From: Ereboglobus luteus
GTDB taxonomy: Bacteria; Verrucomicrobiota; Verrucomicrobiia; Opitutales; Opitutaceae
NCBI RefSeq assembly: GCF_003096195.1
Contig: NZ_CP023004.1
Location: forward strand, 163,299-227,298
DNA length: 64,000 nucleotides
Reading direction: 5' to 3'
Shown: positions 9,357 to 18,138 of the stretch, piece after piece
Layout of the letters: every line of letters starts with the position of its first letter
Position numbering within the stretch: the first letter of the stretch is position 1
Position numbers and translations under genes: made by a program
The notes under the pieces: generated by a model
What the model was told of the DNA's origin: nothing
Database searches by the model: none
The model's input: only the letters and a program-made list of their open reading frames with translations

Positions 9357-11794
9357 CCGACGCCCGCACACCGCTCCCCACCCTCTTCGGACGCGAAGTG
9401 CGCGCGATCCACTGCGCGGGCATCGGCGGCATGGGCCTCGGTCCGCTCGCCATCTACCTCGCCCGCCTCGGCTACACCGTCACCGGCGAGGACGACGCCA
9501 TGACCGCCCCCATGCGCGCCCAACTTGAGCGCGCCGGAGTCGGAGTGAATGCGGTTTCGAGCGAAGCGACAGGCCTGACATGCGGATTTCGGAATGCGGA
9601 ATTTCAAACCACGCAAATTGACCAAGCTTCGCTTGCGTCCGACATTCCGCATTCCGAAATCCGCACTCCGCATTTCCCCGATCTTCTCGTCGTCTCCACC
9701 GCCATCTCGCCGGAGCATCCCGCCGCTGTTGCCGCAAAAACGCACAACATCCCCATCGTCCGCCGGGGCGAGCTTCTGGCCGAGGTTGTTCGCGGGAAAA
9801 AACTCGCCGCCATCTGCGGCTCGCACGGCAAAACGACAACGACCGCAATGCTCGTCACCGCCCTGCACCGCGCCGGATTTTCCGCCGGCTACATTCTTGG
9901 CGGGCTCTTCAACGACACCTCGCTCCCGCCCGCCGACACCGGCGACACCGGCTGGGTCGTTGCCGAAATCGACGAAAGCGACGGCACCATCGAAAACTTT
10001 TCCCCCGAAATCACCATCGTCACCAACCTCGACTGGGATCACCCCGACCACTACCGCACTCCCGCAGACATCGAGGCCGCCTTCCACGCCCTCTTTGCCC
10101 GCACCAAACGGGCGGTCATTGGCTCCATTCCGAATTCCGATCTCCGCACTTCGCATTTCCATCACACATTCGGCTCCGCGGCCGACGCGGGCTTCCGCTA
10201 CCAAATCACACGCGCCGCCAACGACGGCCAGACGCTCGCGCTCGCGGGCAAGTTCCCCATCTCCAGCGCCACCGTGCGCGCGCTCGGCGATTTCAACGCC
10301 GCCAACGCCGCAGCAGCTCTCGCTGCCGCGCACCTCATGGGCGCGACACTCGCGCCCGATCTCCTCGCCGCCTACCCCGGCGTCCGCCGCCGCCAGTCAA
10401 TTCTTCGCGCCACCGACAGCCTGACCGTCGTCGAGGACTACGCCCACCACCCCGCCGAAATCCGCGCCCTGCTCACCAGCCTCCGCTCGCGCATCCCCGA
10501 CGTCGGACGCCTGCTCGTCGCATTTCAGCCGCACCGCTACTCCCGCACAGCGCAATTCAAGACCGACTTCGCCGCCGCGCTCGCCATCGCGGATCGTTCC
10601 TACCTGATTGATGTCTATCCCGCCGGCGAAGCCCCCGTCGCAGGCGGCTCCACCGCCGACCTCTACGCCGGGCTCCGTGCCACCGCGCCCGTGCAACCCG
10701 TCATTTATCGCAACGGAAAAACAGACGCCACACTTGCCACGCTCGCCCGCGACGTCCGCCCCGGCGACTGGGTCGTCTTTGTCGGCGCGGGCGACATCGA
10801 CCACTCCGCCCGCGCCTGGCTCACGCTCGCCACCGAATACGAAAAAGCCGCCAACCACTGGGGCACGCTCGGCGTCGCCCTGCGCGGCACGCTCTCACCC
10901 GCGTCCAAAGTCCGCATTGAGGAACCGCTCGCGCAAAAAACCACCATGCGCGCAGGCGGCGCCGCCCGCCTCTACGCCGAGCCCGCCGACGAACGCGATC
11001 TCGCCCTCCTCATCGATTTTGCGCGCGCCCGCGCCATCCGCACGCTCATGCTTGGACGCGGCTCCAACCTCATCATCCCCGACGAAGGTGTTGACGCCCT
11101 CGTCATCTCACTCGCCGCCCCGCACTGGCAGCATTTTGAAATTTTGCCCGGCAACCTTGTCTCCTGCGGCGCAGGTCTCCGTCTCAAAAATCTCTGCGGC
11201 CTCGCCGCCGCCGCCGGCCTTTCCGGTTTTGAATTTCTCGAAGGCATCCCCGGCAACCTCGGCGGCGCGCTCCGCATGAACGCCGGCGCGATGGGAGGCG
11301 AAATTTTCAACCGTGTCGAAACCGTCCGCGTCATGACGCACACCGGCGAAATCAAAAGCCTTAGCCCCGCCGAGATGGAAGTCTCCTACCGCCGCTGCGG
11401 CGCGCTCGCCGAAAACAACCTCGTCGCCCTCTCCGCCACACTTCGTCCCGCCGGGGAAAAATCCCCCGCCGAAATCACAACCCTCATCGAAAACCATCGC
11501 GCCAAACGCCAGGCCGCGCAGCCCCGCGATCCCAGCTCCGGCTCCGTTTTTAAGAACCCGCCAAACGACTCCGCCGGGCGCCTCATCGACACCGCCGGCC
11601 TGAAAGGCGAGCGCATCGGCGGCGCGGAAGTTTCCCCGCAGCACGCCAATTTCATCATCAACCGCGACAACGCGACCGCGACCGACATCATCCAGCTCAT
11701 ACGCCGCATCCGATCCGCCGTCCTGAAAACCCACGGCATCACCCTCGACCCCGAAGTCCTGCTCTTCGGCGCAAACTGGGAGGACTACCTGTGA
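9353..11794 (+). CDS. murC-murB: Fused MurC-MurB (MurNAc--Ala ligase / MurNAc dehydrogenase)
   Basis: One 813-residue frame joins two enzymes. Residues 1 to ~500 are MurC, the ligase adding L-Ala to UDP-MurNAc, with GIGGMG near 24 and the ATP loop CGSHGKTTTT near 154. From ~505 to the end it is MurB, the FAD-dependent UDP-GlcNAc-enolpyruvate reductase, with LGRGSNLII, PGNLGGALRMNAG and GSVFKNP. The MurC ATP loop sits some 30-40 residues later than usual because a palindromic segment (nt 9541-9680) is translated in frame. A related 35-nt segment recurs at 10126-10160. The ATG overlaps the murG stop. No stop or frameshift lies between the two domains. Confidence 0.95.
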   Translation: MTDARTPLPTLFGREVRAIHCAGIGGMGLGPLAIYLARLGYTVTGEDDAMTAPMRAQLERAGVGVNAVSSEATGLTCGFRNAEFQTTQIDQASLASDIPHSEIRTPHFPDLLVVSTAISPEHPAAVAAKTHNIPIVRRGELLAEVVRGKKLAAICGSHGKTTTTAMLVTALHRAGFSAGYILGGLFNDTSLPPADTGDTGWVVAEIDESDGTIENFSPEITIVTNLDWDHPDHYRTPADIEAAFHALFARTKRAVIGSIPNSDLRTSHFHHTFGSAADAGFRYQITRAANDGQTLALAGKFPISSATVRALGDFNAANAAAALAAAHLMGATLAPDLLAAYPGVRRRQSILRATDSLTVVEDYAHHPAEIRALLTSLRSRIPDVGRLLVAFQPHRYSRTAQFKTDFAAALAIADRSYLIDVYPAGEAPVAGGSTADLYAGLRATAPVQPVIYRNGKTDATLATLARDVRPGDWVVFVGAGDIDHSARAWLTLATEYEKAANHWGTLGVALRGTLSPASKVRIEEPLAQKTTMRAGGAARLYAEPADERDLALLIDFARARAIRTLMLGRGSNLIIPDEGVDALVISLAAPHWQHFEILPGNLVSCGAGLRLKNLCGLAAAAGLSGFEFLEGIPGNLGGALRMNAGAMGGEIFNRVETVRVMTHTGEIKSLSPAEMEVSYRRCGALAENNLVALSATLRPAGEKSPAEITTLIENHRAKRQAAQPRDPSSGSVFKNPPNDSAGRLIDTAGLKGERIGGAEVSPQHANFIINRDNATATDIIQLIRRIRSAVLKTHGITLDPEVLLFGANWEDYL
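9581..9665 (+). repeat. 22-bp perfect inverted repeat inserted in murC
   Basis: Arms at 9581-9602 and 9644-9665 are perfect reverse complements over 22 bases, built of GCGGAATGCGGAATTT-like words, around a 41-base loop. The whole element is translated within MurC. A second, right-arm-like copy with about 4 mismatches in 35 bases (compare 9643-9677) lies at 10126-10160, also in frame. Confidence 0.9.
10126..10160 (+). repeat. Second partial copy of the murC repeat
   Basis: These 35 bases differ from 9643-9677 at about four positions and encode IPNSDLRTSHF, where the first copy encodes IPHSEIRTPHF. They lie in frame in the MurC half. Confidence 0.8.
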
Positions 11795-11796
11795 AA

Positions 11797-11938
11797 AATT
11801 TCAATTTTCAAAATCCAAATTCCAATAAAATTCCAAAATCCAAATTCCAAATTCCAGTGGGGATGCGAAAGGTCTGTTTGAAATTTGAAATTTCATTGGA
11901 ATTTGATCACTGGAATTTGGAATTTCCCGCGAGGAGCA
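11797..11938 (+). repeat. CCAAATTCCAA word-repeat spacer before ddl
   Basis: This AT-rich spacer is made of reiterated CAAAATCCAAATTCCAA words, then the complementary type (GAAATTTGAAATTTCATTGGAATTTG). The two halves can therefore fold into an imperfect long hairpin. It contrasts sharply with the GC-rich genes around it and has no coding potential. Confidence 0.75.
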
Positions 11939-11942
11939 CGCC

Positions 11943-12905
11943 ATGAACACATCCGCCCTCCAACCCACTCCCCCCGCCTCCGCGCGCCCCCCCATCATCG
12001 CCATCCTCGCGGGCGGCACCTCCTCCGAGCGCGAAGTCTCCCTGAACTCCGGCGAAGCCTGCGCCGCCGCGCTCGCGAAACATTTTCCCGTCGAGCACAT
12101 CATCATCGACCGCAACGCCCTTCCCGCCGCGATCTCCCCCGCGCGCCACGTTGTCTTTTCAACCCTCCACGGCACCTTCGGCGAGGACGGCGGCATGCAA
12201 CGCCTCCTTGAGGAGGCCGGCATCCACTACGCCGGCTGCGACGCCGCGTCGAGCGCGTTCACGATGGACAAAACCCGCACCAAGCGCGCCGCCGCCGCGC
12301 GCGGCGTCCGCACCATCGCCGGACTCACCTTCAGCGCCCGCCATAACAAACCCAGCGCCACGCAAATCATCGCTCAACTCGGCCCCGACCTCGTCCTCAA
12401 GCCCAACGACGAGGGCAGCTCCGTCGGCCTCCACATCATCGAAAACCGCGCGCAACTCGACACCGCCCTCGACACCGCGCGCGACGGCGACTGGCTCGTC
12501 GAACGCCGCATCCACGGACGCGAACTCGCCGTCGGCGTCCTCAACGGACGCGCCATGGGCATTGTCGAAATCCGCCCCAAGTCCGGCATCTACGATTACG
12601 AAAGCAAATACACCGCCGGCAAAACCGACTACCTCGCGCCCGCGCCCTTCGACGACGCCACCGCCGCCGTCATCCGCCGCAACGCCGAGGTCGCCTTCGA
12701 GGCCTGCGGATGCCGCGACTTCGCCCGCATCGATTTTTTCTTCACACCTGAAAACGAAATCCTCCTCATCGAAATCAACACCCTCCCGGGCATGACCGCC
12801 ACCAGCCTCCTGCCAAAAAGCGCCGCGTGCGCCGGACTCGATTTCGAAAACCTCCTCCGCGAAATGGTCGCGCCGGCCATCGCCCGCCACAACGCCGCCC
12901 CCTGA
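11943..12905 (+). CDS. ddl: D-alanine--D-alanine ligase
   Basis: Ddl makes the D-Ala-D-Ala dipeptide used by MurF. The 320-residue ATP-grasp protein shows the N-terminal AGGTSSEREVSLNSG motif at ~22-36, the LKPNDEGSSVGL ATP-grasp segment, and the metal-binding EINTLPGMT near the C-terminus. The ATG at 11943 follows GAGGAG, a good Shine-Dalgarno (11932-11937). It stands between murC-murB and ftsQ, as in other dcw clusters. Family identity is clear. Confidence 0.95.
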   Translation: MNTSALQPTPPASARPPIIAILAGGTSSEREVSLNSGEACAAALAKHFPVEHIIIDRNALPAAISPARHVVFSTLHGTFGEDGGMQRLLEEAGIHYAGCDAASSAFTMDKTRTKRAAAARGVRTIAGLTFSARHNKPSATQIIAQLGPDLVLKPNDEGSSVGLHIIENRAQLDTALDTARDGDWLVERRIHGRELAVGVLNGRAMGIVEIRPKSGIYDYESKYTAGKTDYLAPAPFDDATAAVIRRNAEVAFEACGCRDFARIDFFFTPENEILLIEINTLPGMTATSLLPKSAACAGLDFENLLREMVAPAIARHNAAP

Positions 12906-12917
12906 GATTTGAAACCC

Positions 12918-13874
12918 GTGAAGCACTCGCCCAACCCATCCTCACGCTCACCCAACAACTGGAGGAACCTCACCCGCCAGGTCACCCCCGGCGTCCACAC
13001 ACCCATCAGCCAGAAACGTCAGAAACGAGACATGATCAAGAAAATCGCCCTCTGCCTGCTGCTCTGCGTCATGGCAATCATCGCATTCGAAGTTTACACT
13101 GTCTGGAAAAACAACCCCTCCGACATCAAGGCGCCCGTCAAGGACACCCCGCTCAAAACCATCACCGTCCGCTCCAACGGCGTTCTCGATTACAACTGGA
13201 CCGTCCGCACACTCGCGCTCCCCGAGGGCATCGACATAATGGAGCTCGACATCACCGCCCTGCGCAAACGCATCCTCGATCACGCCCAAGTCCACACCGC
13301 CGTTCTCACCCGCCAGTTTCCCGACACGCTCACCGTCACGCTCGAGGAACGCTCCCCCGTCGCCCGCATTCTCATCCAGCAGCCCGGCGGCGAGCGCGAG
13401 GAACTCCTCGTCGCCACCGACGGCATCGTGTATTCGGGCGCCAACTACGCGCCCGGCACCCTCGCCGCCCTCCCCTATCTCGCCGACGTCAACCTCCTGC
13501 GCACCGCGCCCGGCGCCCACCAATACCTGCCCCTCGCCGGCATCGACTTCGTCGCCAAACTTGTCGCCGAGGCCCAAATCAACATTCCCGATCACTACGC
13601 CACCTGGCGCTCCATCTCCATGAAACGCTACGACGAGGACCGCCTCCTCGTTGTCAACACCAGCAACGCCGCCCGCATCACCTTCGGCATCCGCGAGGAA
13701 TTCATAAACCAAATTGCGCGCCTCGACTACATCCTCAACGATATCGCCCGCACCGCGAATCCCAACCGGGGTCCCGTTCACACCATCGACCTCTCCGTCG
13801 GCCAGACGGCCAGCGGCATCCAGGCTCCCGTCACCTTTCACCCGGTCGCCACCGCCAGCCACCGCCGGCGCTGA
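12918..13874 (+). CDS. ftsQ: Cell division protein FtsQ
   Basis: A bitopic division protein. It has a ~40-residue basic cytoplasmic lead, one membrane segment (IALCLLLCVMAIIAFEVYTVW), then a POTRA-like region with the typical TLTVTLEERSPVARI strand and a C-terminal periplasmic domain. FtsQ links early and late divisome proteins. Sequence conservation is weak and the call rests partly on position between ddl and ftsA. The start is uncertain: a GTG at 12918, a TTG at 12909, or an ATG at 13032 directly before the membrane helix. The NWRNLTRQV segment in the lead suggests one of the upstream starts. Confidence 0.83.
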   Translation: MKHSPNPSSRSPNNWRNLTRQVTPGVHTPISQKRQKRDMIKKIALCLLLCVMAIIAFEVYTVWKNNPSDIKAPVKDTPLKTITVRSNGVLDYNWTVRTLALPEGIDIMELDITALRKRILDHAQVHTAVLTRQFPDTLTVTLEERSPVARILIQQPGGEREELLVATDGIVYSGANYAPGTLAALPYLADVNLLRTAPGAHQYLPLAGIDFVAKLVAEAQINIPDHYATWRSISMKRYDEDRLLVVNTSNAARITFGIREEFINQIARLDYILNDIARTANPNRGPVHTIDLSVGQTASGIQAPVTFHPVATASHRRR

Positions 13875-13922
13875 CCCCTTTCACCCCTCACTGATTTATA
13901 TCGACTGCAGCATCCTCGAATA

Positions 13923-15113
13923 ATGGCCAAAAACTTCAAAATCATCGCCGGCGTCGAAATCGGCACCTCCAAGATCACCGTCCTCGTCGGCGAGCTCACC
14001 TCGCGCAATCTCACCATCATCGGCAAATCCGAATGCCAGTCCGCCGGCGTGATGAAAGGCGTGATCATCGACGCCAAGGCCGCCAGCAACGCCGTCCACA
14101 CCGCTCTCGAGGGCGCGGAAAAAAGCGCCCACATTCCCATCGACGAAGTCATCCTCGCCCAAACCGGCATGCACCTCCAGGGCTTCAAAACCGACGCCAT
14201 CGTCAACGTCTCCTCCGCCAGCAACACCGTCAGCTCCACCGACATTCAGACCGCCTGCCAGATCGCCCTTTCCAAACAACTCCCCGAAAACCGCACAATC
14301 GTTCACGAGATTCGCCGCCCCTTCCGCCTCGACGGCCAAATCATCGCCAACCCCCTCAACATCCGTGGCAACCGCCTCGAGGCCAACTACTGGATTGTCC
14401 ACGGCGACACCAACACCGTCACCAACTCCATCTACATCATCCAGGGTTACAACCTGCCCATCCTCGACCTCGGCCTCGCCAGCCTCGCCTCCGGCAGCAT
14501 GATCACCACCCCCGAGGATCGCCATCACGGCGTCCTTGCAATCGACATCGGCGCCGGCACCACCGACTACGTCCTCTATCGCAACGGCGCCCCGCACGTC
14601 ACCGGCGTCGTCCCCGTCGGCGGCAACCACGTCACCAACGACCTCATGCTCGGCCTGCGCACCACTCCCGGTCAGGCCGAAACCATAAAAATCCGCCACG
14701 GTCGCGCCACCCTTCACTGTCGCGACAAAACAACCAAGGTCTGGCTCAACGGCGACCACGGCATCGGCGACCGCCCCATCCCCCTCCAAAGCATCGAGCA
14801 AATCATCGCCGCGCGCATCTCCGAAATATTCGAAATCGTCCGCAAGAAACTCGACATCGATTACACTCCCGAAAACACACCCGCCGGAATCGTCCTCACC
14901 GGCGGCACCTCCAAGCTCGAGGGCATCGTTGACGCCGCGTCGAAAGCCTTCGAATCCACCGCCCGCCTGGGTGAGTTTCCCCCGCACATCCTCGAGCAAC
15001 TCCGCGCCCCCGGCTACGCCACCGCCCTCGGCCTCCTCTTCACCGGAGCCTCCGCCGCCCGCGGACAACTGCCGCCCAAAAAGGGAGGCATATGGGGGAT
15101 CTTTAACCGTTGA
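13923..15113 (+). CDS. ftsA: Cell division protein FtsA
   Basis: FtsA is the actin-like protein that tethers FtsZ to the membrane. The 396-residue frame begins with AGVEIGTSKITVLVGE (phosphate-1 loop) and has AIDIGAGTTDYVLY (phosphate 2) near residue 208 and VLTGGTSKLEGI near the C-terminus. The 1C subdomain insertion lies between the first two, as normal. The last residues (GGIWGIFNR) form the expected amphipathic membrane-targeting tip. It is followed by ftsZ after a ~110-nt spacer. Confidence 0.95.
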   Translation: MAKNFKIIAGVEIGTSKITVLVGELTSRNLTIIGKSECQSAGVMKGVIIDAKAASNAVHTALEGAEKSAHIPIDEVILAQTGMHLQGFKTDAIVNVSSASNTVSSTDIQTACQIALSKQLPENRTIVHEIRRPFRLDGQIIANPLNIRGNRLEANYWIVHGDTNTVTNSIYIIQGYNLPILDLGLASLASGSMITTPEDRHHGVLAIDIGAGTTDYVLYRNGAPHVTGVVPVGGNHVTNDLMLGLRTTPGQAETIKIRHGRATLHCRDKTTKVWLNGDHGIGDRPIPLQSIEQIIAARISEIFEIVRKKLDIDYTPENTPAGIVLTGGTSKLEGIVDAASKAFESTARLGEFPPHILEQLRAPGYATALGLLFTGASAARGQLPPKKGGIWGIFNR

Positions 15114-15226
15114 CCGGAAACCCAAGGGCCGGAGCGCCAGAATCCAGACAACTAAAACTGAACTCGCGCAGCCGGTGCCACCGCCAAACACCAAGCTCTA
15201 AACACTAAACTTTCAGCCTCCGTCGC

Positions 15227-16471
15227 ATGGACCTTCACGAACTCCCCCTCACACCAACCGCCTCCCCCGACGCGCCGCCCGTCACCTTCAAACTCATCGG
15301 CATCGGCGGCGGCGGAGCCAACGCCCTCGCGCGCCTTCCCCTGCCCGCCCTCGACGGCCTCGCCACCGCCATCATCGACACTGATCGCAAGGCAATCGCC
15401 CAGCACACCTCGCCCGCGGAAAAACACCTCATCGCGCCCGACCTCCGCGGCGGCCTCAGCACCGGAGGCGATCCCGAGCTCGGCCGAGAAACCGCCGAGG
15501 CCTCCCGGGAGCAACTCGTCCCCCTCGCCACCGGCGCCGACATCATTTTTCTCTCCGTCGCCCTCGGCGGCGGCACCGGCGGGGGCGTCGCCCCCCTCGT
15601 TGCCGAGCTCGCCACGGAAAACAACGCCCTCGTCATCGCCTTCGCCACGCTCCCATTCAGTTTCGAGGGCTCGCGCCGCATGCGCCAGGCAGAGGAAAGC
15701 CTCGTCGAACTGCGCCGCGCCTGCGACGCCGTCATCACCCTCCCCAACGACCTGCTCCTGCAACAAACCACCGACACCGAATCCGTCACCGACGCACTTC
15801 GCCGCGCCGACGAGTGGATGCTCCGCGGCGTTCATTCCATTTACTCGATCCTCCGCCGCCCCAGCCTCATCAACCTCGACCTCGCCTCGCTCCGCCGCGC
15901 CTTTGTTTCCCGCGGGGGCAAAACCCTCTACGCACTCGGCCACGGCTCCGGCGAAAACATCATCACCCAGACCCTCGAAAGCCTCAAGATGTGCCCCCTC
16001 CTGCACATCGCCGAAACCGCGCGCAAGGTTGACCACCTCATCGTCAACATCATCGCCGGCTCCGCCATCACGCTCCCCCAAATCAACGACTTGATGAGCG
16101 TGATCAGCGCGCAATACGGCCGCGACGCCCACGTGCTCATGGGCACATCCATTTCCGACGACCAGCCGGACGCCATCCAAGTCTGCGTTATAGGCACCAC
16201 CGATGTCGGCACCCGCAACCGCCCCGTGCGCGCGGCACCGCCCCCCGCCGACAACGCCAACGCCGAAACCAACATTCAACACCCCGCTCCCAAGGGGAAA
16301 AAACCTGTCGTCAAAACAAAAGGCGCCGCAAATCAAGACCAGGAAGAGTTCACCTTCGCCGGAGCCGATCAGCAACGCGGCACCTTCGAAAACTCCGACC
16401 TGAACCTCTTCGAGGACCAGGATCTCGATCGCCCCACCTACCTCCGCAAAGGTATCAAAATCCAGTTATAG
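15227..16471 (+). CDS. ftsZ: Cell division protein FtsZ, with atypical active-site loops
   Basis: FtsZ is the tubulin homologue that forms the division ring. The 414-residue protein has the GIGGGGANALARL nucleotide loop near residue 25. The tubulin signature at 114-120 reads GGGTGGG instead of GGGTGTG. The T7 synergy loop reads N216-L-D218-L-A-S221, where the family has NxDxxD, so the second catalytic Asp (D212 in E. coli) is a Ser. The C-terminal tip DRPTYLRKGIKIQL matches the conserved peptide that binds FtsA and similar partners. It is the last gene of the dcw cluster. Fold identity is certain; GTPase activity is uncertain. Confidence 0.93.
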   Translation: MDLHELPLTPTASPDAPPVTFKLIGIGGGGANALARLPLPALDGLATAIIDTDRKAIAQHTSPAEKHLIAPDLRGGLSTGGDPELGRETAEASREQLVPLATGADIIFLSVALGGGTGGGVAPLVAELATENNALVIAFATLPFSFEGSRRMRQAEESLVELRRACDAVITLPNDLLLQQTTDTESVTDALRRADEWMLRGVHSIYSILRRPSLINLDLASLRRAFVSRGGKTLYALGHGSGENIITQTLESLKMCPLLHIAETARKVDHLIVNIIAGSAITLPQINDLMSVISAQYGRDAHVLMGTSISDDQPDAIQVCVIGTTDVGTRNRPVRAAPPPADNANAETNIQHPAPKGKKPVVKTKGAANQDQEEFTFAGADQQRGTFENSDLNLFEDQDLDRPTYLRKGIKIQL

Positions 16472-16483
16472 TCGCAAAGCCCG

Positions 16484-16506
16484 GGATGGGGCATTTAACC
16501 CCATCC
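16484..16506 (+). terminator. Hairpin after ftsZ
   Basis: A perfect 8-bp stem, GGATGGGG (16484-16491) with CCCCATCC (16499-16506), has a seven-base loop and begins 12 nt after the ftsZ stop. There is no T-run, so it may act with Rho or only as an mRNA 3' end. Confidence 0.5.
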
Positions 16507-16646
16507 ACAAAAGGACTCATGCTTCAGGCGTAACCAAACGCCATTGCTCGAAACGCCGAAACCGCCGCGTTTGATGTTCAACAAAACCCGGCGGGCACGC
16601 CCCGCCGAGCGGGGCATCGTGCATGAAACTTGTTTCGGGTTCCGCC

Positions 16647-17963
16647 TTAATTTTTCACAATCAGGGTGGATTTGAATTCGCGCACATCCTCGCTGCTCGG
16701 GGTTTGATACACGGACAGGCCGAATTCACCGATAATCGACAGCAGATGGTCAAAAATATCCGCTTGAATACCCTCGTATTGAACCCAGCGGACATCGCTT
16801 GTGAATGTATACAATTCCAGCGGTATGCCTTTCTCCGTCGGGTCAAGCTGTCGCACCATGAGCGTCATTTTCTTGTGGATGTTCGCGTGCGCGCGCAGGT
16901 AGGCCTCGCAGTAGGCGCGGAATGTGCCGAGGTTCGTCAGGCAGCGGCCGTTGCCGAGTATCGAGAGATCACATCCCTTCTTTTTATTGTCCTCGCTGAT
17001 TTCCGCCAGCTTCGCGTCGAGGTAAGGTTTCAACAGGTCGATGCGGTGCCAGTGCTCCAGCATTTTCTCGTCGGCAAAACGGATTGTTTTCATGTCAACC
17101 TTGATCGAGCGCTTGATGCGGCGTCCGCCCGATTCCGACATGCCGCGCCAGTTCTTGAACGAACCCGACGCCAGCGAATAGGCGGGAATCGTGACGATCG
17201 TGTTGTCAAAATTGCGCACTTTCACGGTCGTGAGCGACACGTCGATCACATCGCCGTCCGCGCCCGCCGAGGGCATTTCGATCCAGTCGCCCACGCTGAC
17301 CATTTTGTTTGCCGCAAGCATGATGCCGCCCGTGAAACCAAGGATCGCGTCCTTGAAAATCATCATCAGCACGGCGGCGAGGGCGCCGATTCCGGAGAGG
17401 AAATAGACGGGCGATTTGCCGAGCAAAATCGAGAGCACGAGAATCGCCGCAATGAGCGCGATGACAAGTTTTCCGGCCTGGATCACGCCCTTCAACGGCA
17501 TCCCGCTGAGGAGGCTCGTGCGCTGTGAAATGAGATAGACCGTGTCGAACGCCGAAAAGATGACACCCACCGCGATCGCGATGATGTAGAGGTTCACAAA
17601 GCTGTCCGCAAACGCGGCGACCGCGGGCGCGTCGGCGAACACGCGGGCGTTAAACGTGCTAATGATGATCGCCGGCACGAGGTGCATGAAGCGCTGGATC
17701 AACTTTGATTCGATCAACGCGTCGTCCCACTTGGCCTCGGTCTTGGCGATGAGCCGGTGCACGGTTCGCACCACGATAAAATTGACCATCTTGTAGGCGA
17801 GAAACGCGACCAGCACCAGGCACACGCCGGCGATGATCGTGCCGGTGAGCACCGCGGTTTCTTGCGAGATGCCGTGATTGATCAGGGTTTCCTTGAACAA
17901 GGTGCTCAAGCCTTCGATACTGTCGGTGGAAGCAGTTGCGGGGACGGTGTTGGTATCAGCCAT
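16647..17963 (-). CDS. MscS-family mechanosensitive channel (YbdG-like)
   Basis: A 438-residue inner-membrane protein that probably opens under membrane tension to release solutes on osmotic downshock. It has several N-terminal hydrophobic segments, then the pore-lining helix (GIGALAAVLMMIFKDAILGFTGGI) and the MscS beta domain with GDWIEMPSAGADGDVIDVSLTTVKVRNFDNTIV. The IPAYSLASGSFKNW and RRIKRSI segments and the longer C-terminal domain are typical of the YbdG/MscM branch. It is monocistronic, convergent with ftsZ, and preceded by the rplS terminator region. Confidence 0.88.
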   Translation of the reverse strand: MADTNTVPATASTDSIEGLSTLFKETLINHGISQETAVLTGTIIAGVCLVLVAFLAYKMVNFIVVRTVHRLIAKTEAKWDDALIESKLIQRFMHLVPAIIISTFNARVFADAPAVAAFADSFVNLYIIAIAVGVIFSAFDTVYLISQRTSLLSGMPLKGVIQAGKLVIALIAAILVLSILLGKSPVYFLSGIGALAAVLMMIFKDAILGFTGGIMLAANKMVSVGDWIEMPSAGADGDVIDVSLTTVKVRNFDNTIVTIPAYSLASGSFKNWRGMSESGGRRIKRSIKVDMKTIRFADEKMLEHWHRIDLLKPYLDAKLAEISEDNKKKGCDLSILGNGRCLTNLGTFRAYCEAYLRAHANIHKKMTLMVRQLDPTEKGIPLELYTFTSDVRWVQYEGIQADIFDHLLSIIGEFGLSVYQTPSSEDVREFKSTLIVKN

Positions 17964-18082
17964 AGTGCGATCAACACTGGGGGGCCTCCGCGGCGTTGTC
18001 TATGCACGATTGAAAAAAATTCAGGGTGCACAATCCGCGAGTGCAACGGACGGGGCTGTCTCCATGCCGCACGTTGGCGCGC

Positions 18083-18111
18083 AAAAAAAAGCGAATCCAA
18101 ATCGGATTCGC
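18083..18111 (-). terminator. Rho-independent terminator of the rpsP-trmD-rplS operon
   Basis: On the minus strand, the 8-bp stem GCGAATCC/GGATTCGC (18091-18098 with 18104-18111) is followed by a run of eight T (18083-18090). It lies about 30 nt beyond the rplS stop and is a classic intrinsic terminator. Confidence 0.9.
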
Positions 18112-18138
18112 CTCTCGCTGAAATTAAGAATGTGTCGC

